Below, one piece after another: positions 1 through 8,754 of a DNA stretch of 64,000 bases; the first letter of the stretch is position 1; each line of letters opens with the position of its first letter. A program made the translations under genes and the position numbers. The DNA lies in assembly GCF_012641465.1 (NCBI RefSeq), contig NZ_JABAIK010000009.1, positions 1-64,000 on the forward strand, given 5' to 3'. Source of the stretch: Vibrio agarilyticus (GTDB taxonomy: Bacteria > Pseudomonadota > Gammaproteobacteria > Enterobacterales > Vibrionaceae). The notes under the pieces were generated by a model. The model made no database searches. It saw only the letters and a program-made list of their open reading frames with translations, and had not been told where the DNA came from.

Positions 1-94
1 GGAATATCTGGCTAAGCATGAAAGTAGGAAAAACTCTAATTTAGACTGCCACTAAAATGGGGAGGGTTACAATCTGTGCTAAACAAAAAAATAA

Positions 95-538
95 ATGAGC
101 ATAGAAAATTTATACTTACGAGAGCTACTTATAGCTATTGAGGAAAACGATTAGAACCTCACCACTGTTAAAGATCTAGAAGCCCTAGGCATCAAGGTCT
201 ACTTAAACAACAATGAACATGAATGCCGGTTGGATGCGAAGTTCCATCTTCACTTCCAGCTCCTCGTTGAAGAGGGATTGATTGTCGATTGCGATCTGAC
301 GCCCTACAAGACCATGGGTGAAGCCGGTGTTATGTTTGATAGTTATGGTGATGCTTGGGACATTGAACTCTGCTGCAAGATGTTTTGGCTGACTGCTAAA
401 GGGCGAGAGCGACTAAGCACCCTAACTAAAAGTGAGGTTGGTAAATACTTTGAAGATGACTTGAAGAAGTTACCAGCCAAAGCGTTAACTACCATTGTCA
501 CGGAATCAATTAAGACGGGATTGAAAAGTCTCTTCTAG
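95..538 (+). pseudogene. DUF2513-like protein, interrupted by an in-frame amber codon
   Basis: The reading frame opens at an ATG at 95 and runs to a TAA/TAG-type end at 538, but codon 20 (152-154) is TAG. Both sides read as one protein: the part before the stop gives LRELLIAIEEND, and the part after it continues NLTTVKDLEALGIKVY and then HFQLLVEEGLIVDCD and FWLTAKGRERL. This layout (N-terminal LRELL.IEE helix, a LL.E.GLI element, L.W/LTA.GRE) is what I recall of the DUF2513 family, which is of unknown function and common on mobile or accessory DNA. The downstream piece alone could only start at a TTG at 230 without a visible ribosome binding site. I therefore call it a recent pseudogene; readthrough or a sequencing error are the alternatives. 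A terminator follows directly. Confidence 0.6.
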
Positions 539-555
539 GTTGTAAAAGCTCGATG

Positions 556-579
556 CCCCGGATTTCCGGGGTATTTTTT
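556..579 (+). terminator. Rho-independent terminator after the DUF2513-like gene
   Basis: A GC-rich stem CCCCGG-ATTT-CCGGGG is followed by TATTTTTTAT. It sits 18 bases after the stop of the upstream gene and points in the same direction. Confidence 0.8.
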
Positions 580-662
580 ATCTAGTCCTACATGGATATG
601 TCCAGGTGCATGCCAGCAGAGTCGCAGAGTTAATTAATGGCAGATAGCTTAACCCAATAACC

Positions 663-692
663 AAAAAGCGAACCATCCGGTTCGCTTTTCTT
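663..692. terminator. Bidirectional terminator, probably for gcvP
   Basis: The stem AAAAGCGAACC / GGTTCGCTTTT has a four-base loop and runs of A before and T after, so it works on either strand. On the minus strand it lies about 90 bases beyond the gcvP stop. Confidence 0.75.
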
Positions 693-704
693 TTCTAAAA
701 TTTA

Positions 705-760
705 AGTCACAAACTTAATTTCAGTCACAGACTTAATTAATCTAGTCACAAACTTTATTG
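705..760. repeat. Three short imperfect direct repeats beyond gcvP
   Basis: AGTCACAAACTTAATT is repeated three times with one-base differences (starting 705, 723 and 744), giving a period of 18-21 bases. The array lies between the gcvP stop and its terminator. No function is evident. Confidence 0.7.
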
Positions 761-782
761 TGACGTGACAACACTAAAAAAC

Positions 783-3662
783 CTACTCATAAGCACTCAT
801 ATCTGGGCACGAACAAATAAGATTGCGATCGCCATAAACATTGTCCACTCGGTTCACGGTTGGCCAATATTTGGCCGTTCGAGTTGCCACAGTGGGAAAT
901 GCCGCCAGTTCGCGCGAGTAGGGGCGTTCCCAAGAGTCTGAGCTAATGTCAGCTTGAGTGTGAGGCGCGTGACACAGCGGATTGTTGTCCTTTGGCCATT
1001 CACCAGATTGAACTTGGTGAATTTCTTGGCGAATCGCGATCATGGCATCGCAAAAACGATCCAGCTCGGCCAAATCTTCAGATTCCGTCGGTTCAATCAT
1101 TAACGTGCCAGCCACAGGGAACGACATGGTAGGCGCGTGAAAACCATAATCCATCAGCCGCTTTGCGATATCTTCTTCTGAAATGCCACTGCTCTCTTTG
1201 ATCGGGCGAATATCAATAATACATTCATGCGCTACTCGCCCGTTTTGACCGCGATAAAGCACATTATAATGTGGCCGCAAACGCTCCATTACATAGTTGG
1301 CGTTTAAAATCGCTAACTTGGTGGCCAGTGTTACGCCGTCACTCCCCATCATAGCGATGTAAGCCCATGAAATTGGTAAGATGGAAGCGCTGCCAAGATC
1401 GGCGGCGGCCACGGCGTAGTTGTTACCTTCAATACCATTTTCAATGTGTCCGGGTAAAAACGGAGCAAGGTGCGCTTTTACGCCAATAGGCCCCATACCA
1501 GGGCCGCCGCCGCCATGAGGAATACAGAAGGTTTTGTGCAAATTAAGGTGCGAAACATCCGCGCCAATCAGTCCGGGCGACGTTAGGCCAACTTGAGCAT
1601 TCATATTCGCGCCGTCAAGATAGACTTGCCCTCCCGCCTGATGAACACGTTCGCATACCTGTTTGACTTCGGTTTCAAAAACACCGTGTGTTGAGGGGTA
1701 GGTGATCATGATGCATGAAAGGGTGTCACGGTATTGGTCAATTTTGGCGTTAAGATCGGCAAGGTCAATGTTGCCATCCTCGTCACAATTGACCACCACG
1801 ACTTTCATCGACAGCATCGACGCGCTAGCCGGGTTGGTGCCATGAGCTGAGCTTGGAATTAAACAGACATTGCGCTGCTCTTCACCGCGACTTTGGTGGT
1901 AACGCTGAATGGCAATAAGCCCCGCATATTCACCCGATGCGCCCGAGTTTGGTTGCAATGAAAAGGCGTCATAGCCAGTGATCTCACACAACTTGCGTTT
2001 GAGATCGTCTGCTAGCGCGAAATAGCCTTGCGCTTGCTCTTTTGGCGCAAAGGGGTGAAGTTGACCAAATTCAGGCCAGGTGACTGGGATCATTTCGGTT
2101 GCGGCATTGAGTTTCATCGTGCAACTGCCCAGTGGGATCATGCCATGAACCAAAGAAAAATCTTTGTTTTCCAGTTTCTTAAGATACCGCATCATTTGAG
2201 TTTCACTGTGATGCTGGTTAAAAACCGAATGGGTGAGAAAATCGCTTTGGCGACGGCAGTTTTCTGGAATGGCAAAAAATTCGTTTTCCGCAATTGCGTT
2301 AGATAAGGCGTGAAGTGACTCTTTAATGCCAAACAGATCAAACAGTGCATGAACGTCATCGAGGGTGGTGGTCTCATCAAAGCTGATACCAAGACGAGTT
2401 TGATCAGGGTAGTGGCGCAAATTGAGCCCGCGTTTAAGCGCTTCCTCGTACAGCTCTTGAGTTCGCGCGCCACTGTTTAATGTTAGGGTGTCAAAAAAGT
2501 GCTGATGGCACAGCTCGTAACCAGTTTTGGCTAATCCAGAAGCAAGAATGGCGGTGAAGTGATGGATGCGGCTCGCCATAGTTAACAGCCCTGTTGCGCC
2601 GTGATACACCGCATAAAAGCCAGCCATGTTAGCAAGAAGCGCTTGCGCGGTGCAGATGTTGGACGTCGCCTTTTCGCGGCGAATGTGCTGCTCGCGAGTC
2701 TGCATTGCCATGCGAAGTGCTGGTTTGCCATTGCGATCAATCGACACTCCAATCACGCGCCCGGGCATGGTGCGTTTAAATTTGTCGCGTGTGGCCATAA
2801 AGGCGGCATGCGGCCCACCATATCCCATGGGAACGCCAAAGCGCTGCGCAGAGCCAATCACCACATCCGCGCCCATTTCGCCCGCTGGTGTTAGCAGGGT
2901 AGAAGCGAGCAAATCGGTGGCGACGCAGACCAGTGTTTTTTGTTGATGCGCGCGCGCTATGGTTTCCGAGAGGGAGCGCACTTCCCCTGTGGTAGAGGGG
3001 TATTGCAACAGCGCGCCAAACACATCGGCATTTTCCAATGCTTCCATCGGCGCCACTTGAGTAGTAAATCCAATAAATTCCGCGCGCGTTTTTACGACCT
3101 CAATAGTTTGAGGGTGAACATCGTCGGCAATAAAGAAGCAATTGCTGCGATGTTTTCCGGCTCTTTTGCACAGTGTCATTGCTTCTGCGGCAGCGGTAGC
3201 TTCATCTAATAGCGATGCATTGGCGATCTCCATGCCAGTTAAATCCATCACCATCTGCTGAAAATTGAGCAGCGCTTCTAAGCGGCCTTGGGAAATTTCC
3301 GGTTGGTAGGGCGTGTAAGCGGTGTACCAGCCTGGGTTTTCTAATACATTGCGTAAAATAACATTTGGCGTAAAGGTGTTGTAATACCCTTGGCCGATAA
3401 AGCTTCGATGGATTTGGTTGCGCGCGGCAAATTGTTTGAGTTGGTCAAGCGTTGTTGCCTCGCTTTGCGCTGGCGCTAAATTGAGCGGTGTTTCAAGCCG
3501 AATTGCGCTGGGTACGGTTTGGTCAATTAGTGCATCGAGTGATGGCGCATTGAGCGCGCTGAGCATAATCGCTTGCTCGGCGGGCGATGGGCCATTATGC
3601 CGTGCAATAAATTCTTTGGCTGGACTTAACTGTGTTAGCAGTGGGGGCATGTGTTGAGACAT
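783..3662 (-). CDS. gcvP: Glycine dehydrogenase (decarboxylating), P protein of the glycine cleavage system
   Basis: This is the PLP-dependent P protein. It decarboxylates glycine and passes the aminomethyl group to the lipoyl arm of GcvH. At 959 residues it is full length for the single-chain form (E. coli is close to this). The pyridoxal-binding lysine is Lys710 in [18 protein letters not shown], followed by the glycine-rich loop typical of the family; the N-terminal half carries the expected FIGQGYYNT and [18 protein letters not shown] segments. It lies 342 bases downstream of gcvH on the same strand, separated by an expanded ERIC-like repeat, so the two may be cotranscribed or gcvP may have its own promoter. 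Cytosolic. The identification is secure. Confidence 0.97.
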   Translation of the reverse strand: MSQHMPPLLTQLSPAKEFIARHNGPSPAEQAIMLSALNAPSLDALIDQTVPSAIRLETPLNLAPAQSEATTLDQLKQFAARNQIHRSFIGQGYYNTFTPNVILRNVLENPGWYTAYTPYQPEISQGRLEALLNFQQMVMDLTGMEIANASLLDEATAAAEAMTLCKRAGKHRSNCFFIADDVHPQTIEVVKTRAEFIGFTTQVAPMEALENADVFGALLQYPSTTGEVRSLSETIARAHQQKTLVCVATDLLASTLLTPAGEMGADVVIGSAQRFGVPMGYGGPHAAFMATRDKFKRTMPGRVIGVSIDRNGKPALRMAMQTREQHIRREKATSNICTAQALLANMAGFYAVYHGATGLLTMASRIHHFTAILASGLAKTGYELCHQHFFDTLTLNSGARTQELYEEALKRGLNLRHYPDQTRLGISFDETTTLDDVHALFDLFGIKESLHALSNAIAENEFFAIPENCRRQSDFLTHSVFNQHHSETQMMRYLKKLENKDFSLVHGMIPLGSCTMKLNAATEMIPVTWPEFGQLHPFAPKEQAQGYFALADDLKRKLCEITGYDAFSLQPNSGASGEYAGLIAIQRYHQSRGEEQRNVCLIPSSAHGTNPASASMLSMKVVVVNCDEDGNIDLADLNAKIDQYRDTLSCIMITYPSTHGVFETEVKQVCERVHQAGGQVYLDGANMNAQVGLTSPGLIGADVSHLNLHKTFCIPHGGGGPGMGPIGVKAHLAPFLPGHIENGIEGNNYAVAAADLGSASILPISWAYIAMMGSDGVTLATKLAILNANYVMERLRPHYNVLYRGQNGRVAHECIIDIRPIKESSGISEEDIAKRLMDYGFHAPTMSFPVAGTLMIEPTESEDLAELDRFCDAMIAIRQEIHQVQSGEWPKDNNPLCHAPHTQADISSDSWERPYSRELAAFPTVATRTAKYWPTVNRVDNVYGDRNLICSCPDMSAYE

Positions 3663-3711
3663 GAAAATTAGTTTCCCGTGAAGTTGAATACCCGTTTAAA
3701 TTTATAACTGC

Positions 3712-3914
3712 GTGTACCTTCCAACTTGGCGTTTCAGTGCTTTTCGTTACAAGCGTTTTGGTTACAACCGCTTTTCGTTACAAGCGTTTTGGTTACAACC
3801 GCTTTTCGTTACAAAGAGCGGGACGGACACTCACAAACCTCATCGCATAGTCACCCTATACTCAGAGGCTTTATTCGTTTGCCCCCTCCCTGAACCGCCA
3901 AGTTGCTTGGGTAT
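3712..3914. repeat. ERIC-like element enlarged by a 31-bp tandem repeat
   Basis: The right part (CTCACAAACCTCAT, CAGAGGCTTTATTCGTTTGCC, GCCAAGTTGCTTGGGTAT) matches the ERIC-like copies at 22360, 32122 and 41052, and a degenerate left end lies at about 3712. Between them, from 3741 to 3814, a 31-bp unit built on TTTTCGTTACAAGCGTTTTGG occurs about 2.4 times, making this copy roughly 75 bp longer than the others. Confidence 0.75.
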
Positions 3915-4004
3915 GATATGTTGTTATACGGCAGTCATTGGGGTGTAGCTCATCACGCGCTCGAATCGGCACGTGAGATCGAATTATCGTATTGATTCTG
4001 GCGA

Positions 4005-4388
4005 TTATTCGTCGTCGTCAATGCTGTTTAGGTACTCTTCTGCGTCTTTAAGATCATCAAGCTCGTCAGGCGCGCTCAGTTTGACTCGTGCAATCCAACC
4101 GCCCTCATAAGGCTCTTCGTTAATCAGCTCTGGGCTATCTTCAAGATCCTCATTCACTTCAATGACAATGCCTGTCACGGGCGCATAAATATCAGAGGCG
4201 GCTTTTACCGATTCTACTAATGAAAAATTGTCTCCTGCGTCGATTTCATCATCAATTTCGGGCAAATCGACAAAGACGACATCGCCGAGCATTTGCTGAG
4301 CATGATCTGAAATCCCAACCGTTGCTGTGCCATCGCCATTGTCACGGACCCATTCATGGCTGTCGGTAAACTTCAGTGTGTTATCCAT
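4005..4388 (-). CDS. gcvH: Glycine cleavage system H protein
   Basis: This small lipoyl carrier shuttles the aminomethyl group from the P to the T protein and electrons to the L protein. The 127-residue length is normal. The lipoylated lysine is Lys62 in SLVESVKAASD, and the N-terminal KFTDSHEWV and the acidic C terminus (YLNSIDDDE) are characteristic. A good ribosome binding site (GGAGAAAAGG) precedes the ATG. The gene is divergent from the XRE/cupin regulator at 4609, with about 220 bases of shared upstream DNA, and gcvP follows it on the same strand. Cytosolic. Confidence 0.97.
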   Translation of the reverse strand: MDNTLKFTDSHEWVRDNGDGTATVGISDHAQQMLGDVVFVDLPEIDDEIDAGDNFSLVESVKAASDIYAPVTGIVIEVNEDLEDSPELINEEPYEGGWIARVKLSAPDELDDLKDAEEYLNSIDDDE

Positions 4389-4608
4389 TTCCTTTTCTCC
4401 AAAGATTCAATCGTATTTTGCTGTTTAAGAGTAGGTGAAAGTGGGTTTAGTTTCTGATGAATAATTAGACAATAATAAGTTTCCAATAAGAAACTTTGTT
4501 GACAAATTTGCAACGAATGCCGCGTTTTTGCAAATTGATTACACTTTTATAACATTGGTTGCTGATGCACAATAGGCTAAATTCATTGAAGAGAAGGGTG
4601 TGATAGTC
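4389..4608. promoter_or_regulatory. Divergent control region between gcvH and the XRE/cupin regulator
   Basis: About 220 bases separate the two divergent genes. The AT-rich stretch at 4450-4560 must hold both promoters. I looked for the conserved segments of a glycine riboswitch and did not see them, so control most likely rests on the adjacent regulator. The exact operator was not identified. Confidence 0.5.
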
Positions 4609-5286
4609 GTGACGGGCACAGAAAATGCGCATCTAGCGTCGAATAAAATGGCGCAACACCGTTGTGATGAGGCGTCTTTAGCGGTGACAGCAGGCAAAAC
4701 GAACCGCTTGGCAGAAGGGCGTGATGGCATTGAACCTTTGCGCCTTGGGGAACGAATTAAACAGTTGCGCACCGAGCAAGGATTAACCTTAGAAGAGGCG
4801 AGTCAGCGTACCGGTTTAGCACGTTCAACATTGAGTAAAATTGAAAACGAGCAGATTTCACCCACCTTTCAAGCAATGCAGAAATTGGCTCACGGGTTTG
4901 AGATTGACATGCCTCAGATTTTTGAGCCACCAAGCACGCCCGCCGCGACGGGACGCCGCGACATTACACTGTGTGGGCAAGGCAAGACACACCCAACGCC
5001 AACTTATGAGCATGAGCTGCTGGTCACCCAACTTTCCAATAAAAAAATGACGCCGTTTAAGAGCACGATACGGGCGCGCGATATTGAACAGTATCCGGAT
5101 TGGGTGCGTCATGAAGGTGAGGAGTTTTTGCTGATTCTGTCGGGTTCGGTGATGTTTTACAGTGAATTTTATGAGCCGATTATTTTGGCTGCGGGAGACA
5201 GTGTTTATTACGACGCCAATATGGGGCACATGCTGACATCAACAAGTCAAGATGACGCTCAAATCCTTTGGGTGACGGCAAAATAG
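4609..5286 (+). CDS. XRE-family regulator with C-terminal cupin domain
   Basis: Residues around 45-105 form an XRE helix-turn-helix (LGERIKQLRTEQGLTLEEASQRTGLARSTLSKIENEQISPTF), and the C-terminal part is a small-molecule-binding cupin (EGEEFLLILSGSVMFYSEFYEPIILAAGDSVYYDA). Proteins of this build usually sense a metabolite and repress or activate a neighbouring pathway. Here it lies between gcvH (divergent) and gcvT (44-74 bases downstream, same strand), so control of glycine cleavage is the likely role; that is inference from position. I prefer the GTG at 4609 because GAGAAGGG at 4591-4598 is correctly spaced for it; an earlier GTG at 4600 is too close to that site. Confidence 0.88.
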   Translation: MTGTENAHLASNKMAQHRCDEASLAVTAGKTNRLAEGRDGIEPLRLGERIKQLRTEQGLTLEEASQRTGLARSTLSKIENEQISPTFQAMQKLAHGFEIDMPQIFEPPSTPAATGRRDITLCGQGKTHPTPTYEHELLVTQLSNKKMTPFKSTIRARDIEQYPDWVRHEGEEFLLILSGSVMFYSEFYEPIILAAGDSVYYDANMGHMLTSTSQDDAQILWVTAK

Positions 5287-5291
5287 CGTTA

Positions 5292-5324
5292 TATACCCAA
5301 ACAACTTTAAGTGGAACGGGTGTA
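5292..5324. repeat. Miniature element with TATACCC...GGGTGTA ends
   Basis: A 33-bp unit beginning TATACCCAAACAACTT and ending GGGTGTA lies between the regulator and gcvT. It looks like an ERIC-like element that has lost its centre; a similar 35-bp unit is found at 46010. Confidence 0.5.
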
Positions 5325-5359
5325 CCCAAGTGGAACGAATAGAAGGAATGGATAGCACG

Positions 5360-6478
5360 ATGGAATTACGTCATACACCACTTTATGAGATGCATATTGA
5401 AGCGGGGGCTAAAATGGTCCCATTTGCGGGCTATAGCATGCCAGTGCAATACCCACTTGGCGTGAAAAAAGAACATTTACACACTCGCGAGGCCGCAGGT
5501 CTGTTTGATGTGTCGCATATGGGGCAGATTAAACTCACCGGGCGTAATGCCGCTGCCTATCTTGAACGTTTGGTGCCAATTGATGTCATCGACTTGCCGG
5601 TTGGTAAGCAAAGGTATGGTCTGTTTACCAATGAGAAAGGCGGCATCGAAGACGATCTCATGGTGGCAAATTTAGGCGAAGCGCTGTTTTTGGTGGTTAA
5701 CGCGGCTCGTATTGAACACGACCTTGCGATTTTACAGCGAGATTTACCTGAAGATGTGGGTCTTGAGCTGCTTCAAGACCGGGCTTTATTGGCGTTGCAA
5801 GGCCCTCAAGCTGTCACAATATTGAGTCAATTGAATAGCGCTGTCTCGAACATGCTTTTTATGGATGTTTTAGCGTTAGATTTAGCTGGCATTCCATGCA
5901 TCGTGTCACGCAGTGGCTATACTGGAGAAGACGGTTTTGAGATCTCGGTCACATCCGAATTTGCGAAATCTTTGGCTGACACACTCCTTCAGTTCGACGA
6001 GGTGGAGTGGGTTGGCCTAGGTGCGCGTGATTCACTTCGGCTTGAAGCGGGTTTGTGTTTATACGGGCATGATCTCGACTCAAGCACCACTCCTGTTGAA
6101 GCGAGTTTGATCTGGGCAGTCAGTCCGGTTCGTCGCTTAGGTGGTGCGCGCGAAGGCCACTTTGTCGGGGCGAATGTCATATTGCAACAGATCGCATCTA
6201 AACGTTTTGCGCGCAAGCGAGTGGGTTTAATCGGTTTGACGAAAGCGCCGGTGCGAGAAGGCACGCAACTGTTTGATGCAAGTGGAAACGAAGTTGGGAT
6301 TGTGACCAGTGGCACGCTGGGGCCGACGATCAATCGACCGATTTCGATGGCGTATGTGCATTCGGATTTGGCCGTTATCAAAACTGAAATTTTTGCGGAA
6401 GTGCGGGGTAAACGCTTGGCAATGGAAGTGGTGGCGTTGCCATTTGTGCCGCAGAGGTATTTTCGTGGTAAAGAATAA
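5360..6478 (+). CDS. gcvT: Glycine cleavage system T protein (aminomethyltransferase)
   Basis: It transfers the methylene group from aminomethyl-GcvH to tetrahydrofolate and releases ammonia. The family signature is clear: TPLYEMHIEAGAKMVPFAGY, then DVSHMGQIKLTGRNA, RSGYTGEDGFEI and a C-terminal barrel with GTLGPTINRPISMAYV. The length of 372 residues is usual. Possible in-frame starts are 5330, 5348 and 5360; AGAAGGA at 5341-5347 best fits 5360, and the family alignment begins only a few residues later. It probably shares a transcript with the upstream XRE/cupin gene. Cytosolic; works with gcvP and gcvH on the opposite strand. No gcvL (lpd) or glyA lies in the window. Confidence 0.95.
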   Translation: MELRHTPLYEMHIEAGAKMVPFAGYSMPVQYPLGVKKEHLHTREAAGLFDVSHMGQIKLTGRNAAAYLERLVPIDVIDLPVGKQRYGLFTNEKGGIEDDLMVANLGEALFLVVNAARIEHDLAILQRDLPEDVGLELLQDRALLALQGPQAVTILSQLNSAVSNMLFMDVLALDLAGIPCIVSRSGYTGEDGFEISVTSEFAKSLADTLLQFDEVEWVGLGARDSLRLEAGLCLYGHDLDSSTTPVEASLIWAVSPVRRLGGAREGHFVGANVILQQIASKRFARKRVGLIGLTKAPVREGTQLFDASGNEVGIVTSGTLGPTINRPISMAYVHSDLAVIKTEIFAEVRGKRLAMEVVALPFVPQRYFRGKE

Positions 6479-6567
6479 TCAGAGCGTGACACTCAGTTAA
6501 ACCTCTTGGAACAGCACTGCGTTGCTTGAGGATTTTACCGGTCGTTAGCGCTCAGCAAGGAGCGCAA

Positions 6568-7698
6568 ATGACCCTCTTTCCTCTTTCCCGTGTACACGTC
6601 AGTCGATTTTCTATCCTCGGAACGACTTTGGCTTCCCTCTTTTTAGCGCAACCTGCAATGGCCGCGTTAAGCGTGGCCACTGCAGACTCAAACGACGAAA
6701 CGCAAGAAATCGCGGCTGTATCACCACGTATCGTCAATGGAAACGTCGTCTCTGCTCAGGCTTATCCCTCTTTCGCCAGCTTGTTTTACGACACGTTAGA
6801 ATACACTGGTGCGTTTACTCAAACGCCGTTTTGCGGCGCGGCGATTTTGGACCCATCTCATGTGGTAACGGCCGCTCACTGCATCGAAGGTGATATTTCG
6901 GTTCAAATGTATGTGACGGTTGTGCCTCAGCTTGAAAATGAGCGAGATTACCCGTTTGGCAATGTTCAGCGCCATCGCGTTAGTGCCATTTATTATCCGG
7001 ATACATTTATTAATTCAGGCACGTTTTTGTTTCCTGATGATATTGCGATTTTAAAGCTCGATACGCCAATGAATATTGACGCGGTCAATGATGTTGCAAT
7101 GCTTTCAAGCGATGAAAGTTACCGTCGGACTAACGCGGTATTTAATGCTTTAGGGCATGGCAATACACGCAGTGGCTCAGATACCAGCTCACGTTTACTT
7201 GCCACATCATTAAGTTATGCGACCAATAGTGTGTGTGCGAACGTGTTTTTAAATGGTTTTCGTTTGACCGGAAAACAAATCTGTTTTGATGGTGATTTCA
7301 GCAGTTTTACCCAGCTGAAAAACAGCACGTGTCAGGGCGACTCGGGAGGGCCTGTCTATTGGCAAACGGAATTTGGTCAACAGATCTTGGTCGGTTTAAC
7401 CAGCTTTGGCCCAAATCAATGCGGCGATCCTGATTTACCGATCACCTCAGTGTTTACTGAGTTGCAAGATTATCGCAGTTGGATTGCTAATGTACTGGCA
7501 GGAAGCGAAGCGGCTAAAGTGACCATAACCAATGCGCAGCGCGATGAGTTTTATGCCAGTGGCGGCACGAGTGTTAGTAATGGTGATAACAGTGCTTCAA
7601 TACCCACCGCCTCAGGAGGAAGCTCTGGAGGCGGAATAGGATTAGGAAGTGCTGTTCTGGCTGCGCTACTCTTTTGGCGCCGCAGAGCAGCTCGATAA
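6568..7698 (+). CDS. Secreted trypsin-like serine protease with GlyGly-CTERM tail
   Basis: Translation from the ATG at 6568 (ribosome binding site AAGGAG) gives 376 residues. Residues 1-32 are a signal peptide ending AMA. RIVNG (54-58) is a typical zymogen activation site. The S1 triad is visible: His104 in VTAAHC, Asp158 in DDIAILKLD and Ser259 in CQGDSGGP. The C terminus has a Gly/Ser-rich linker, one hydrophobic helix and a basic RRRAAR end. This is the GlyGly-CTERM signal, which rhombosortase cleaves in proteins of the type II secretion route in vibrios. Related Vibrio proteases (VesA/B/C type) have this build. The last 33 bases overlap the 3' end of the convergent TetR gene. Confidence 0.93.
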   Translation: MTLFPLSRVHVSRFSILGTTLASLFLAQPAMAALSVATADSNDETQEIAAVSPRIVNGNVVSAQAYPSFASLFYDTLEYTGAFTQTPFCGAAILDPSHVVTAAHCIEGDISVQMYVTVVPQLENERDYPFGNVQRHRVSAIYYPDTFINSGTFLFPDDIAILKLDTPMNIDAVNDVAMLSSDESYRRTNAVFNALGHGNTRSGSDTSSRLLATSLSYATNSVCANVFLNGFRLTGKQICFDGDFSSFTQLKNSTCQGDSGGPVYWQTEFGQQILVGLTSFGPNQCGDPDLPITSVFTELQDYRSWIANVLAGSEAAKVTITNAQRDEFYASGGTSVSNGDNSASIPTASGGSSGGGIGLGSAVLAALLFWRRRAAR

Positions 7699-8445
7699 CG
7701 CCGCTTCGCTTGGTGTCGTTTCAGCTGTTGTTGCCGTCGCACAATTTGCCATCGGCAATAGCAGCTCATCAAGTGACTCGGGATTGAGATGATCGTTAAG
7801 CGGTATGTGCAACTGCATGGCGATATTTTTACTAAACAGTTGCCAATGCTTTAAAAGCAGCTTATCTGGGTTATTGCGGTATTCTGGCCATGTTTCATCT
7901 AGCATTGGTTTTAAACTCACTGCTGCGTGTGCGCTTTGAAGCATCTGCCAACGCATTTCCCAAATGTTGATTGGGTTATTTGGGTTTTCCTGATTGTACT
8001 CATCAAACAAATTGTCAAACATGGTCGCGAATTCGTCTTTTGTCGCGATGAAGTATTCAAAAAGCTCACTGTTTGAAACGCGCACAGCATCGGCAATAAA
8101 TTGGATCGGTTGCGGAATGACAAGGGTAAAGGCATTCATGCGCACCAAAAATTGATAGGCACGATTGGCGCTGTTTAGATGCTTAGGAATATCATCCATG
8201 AGTGCCACGATGTACTCTTGCATAAATGCATCCATCGCGTCGGTGACTTCTTTCCATATTTTTTCTTTGCTACCAAAATGGTAGCGGATCAAGCTGTGGG
8301 AAACTCCCGCTTTTTCGCTAATGTTACGCAGCGAAACGCCTTCAAACCCATGTTCGGCAAACATATCTGCCGCAACGCGCATAATTTCACATTTGGTATG
8401 CTCGGCCTCTTCCGCACTGCGTCGGCCCTGTTTTCGCTCTGACAT
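7666..8445 (-). CDS. TetR-family transcriptional regulator
   Basis: The N terminus is a TetR DNA-binding domain: about residues 18-65 include IMRVAADMFAEHGFEGVSLRNISEKAGVSHSLIRYHFGSKEKIW. The rest (to residue 259) is an all-helical ligand and dimer domain without close features I recognise. A 28-bp sequence with a palindromic centre lies 68 bases upstream of its start (8513-8540), and the same sequence is found immediately before the RND efflux operon at 17044. The simplest reading is an autoregulated repressor of the pump. The C-terminal 11 codons lie antisense to the end of the protease gene. Confidence 0.9.
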   Translation of the reverse strand: MSERKQGRRSAEEAEHTKCEIMRVAADMFAEHGFEGVSLRNISEKAGVSHSLIRYHFGSKEKIWKEVTDAMDAFMQEYIVALMDDIPKHLNSANRAYQFLVRMNAFTLVIPQPIQFIADAVRVSNSELFEYFIATKDEFATMFDNLFDEYNQENPNNPINIWEMRWQMLQSAHAAVSLKPMLDETWPEYRNNPDKLLLKHWQLFSKNIAMQLHIPLNDHLNPESLDELLLPMANCATATTAETTPSEAALSSCSAAPKE

Positions 8446-8754
8446 ACTGTTTCCGTCAATACCCTACTAATAATCTTATCTTTTAGCAAAAGCTTAGCGA
8501 CAAGACTACCACTTATGCTTTCCAATTGGAAAATATATTGCATTACTCTCAAATTTATGAACAGCCAAACGCCCGTTTTTCTGTTGATGCAGCGGTTGAG
8601 CCGTCTCAAGAAAGGGGCAGTTGCACGATTTTTCATCCGAAGCTCGGCAATTTTGCATGGTAGAAATTTTGATACACGGTATTGATAGTTTTGTGCTCTA
8701 CGCTTCTTTTCGGTTACGAAATTTATTTTTCGCGGTTTTAAACGGAGAGCACCA
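8446..8754. promoter_or_regulatory. Divergent region between the TetR gene and the giant Big2 gene
   Basis: This 309-base gap contains the operator-like sequence (8513-8540) and must hold the promoters for both flanking genes. The Big2 gene has a ribosome binding site (GGAG, about 8743) at the right edge. Nothing else was recognised. Confidence 0.6.
8513..8540. promoter_or_regulatory. Operator-like site, copy 1 (TetR / Big2 promoter region)
   Basis: TTATGCT, one variable base, then TCCAATTGGAAAATATATTG. The centre is a 14-bp perfect palindrome here, TTTCCAATTGGAAA. A copy matching at 27 of 28 positions, in the same orientation, lies at 17044-17071. Confidence 0.75.

Noticed and set aside
663-692. 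Hairpin resembling an integron attC or other recombination site
   Set aside because: It has no attC core sites or further cassettes, and the A and T runs on both sides make it a simple bidirectional terminator.
3712-3948. 78-codon open frame between gcvH and gcvP
   Set aside because: It lies in the ERIC-like element and its tandem repeat and reads as repeated low-complexity sequence; similar frames arise in other ERIC-like copies.
4389-5360. Glycine riboswitch before the gcv genes
   Set aside because: The conserved segments were looked for by eye and not seen; a covariance-model search would be decisive.
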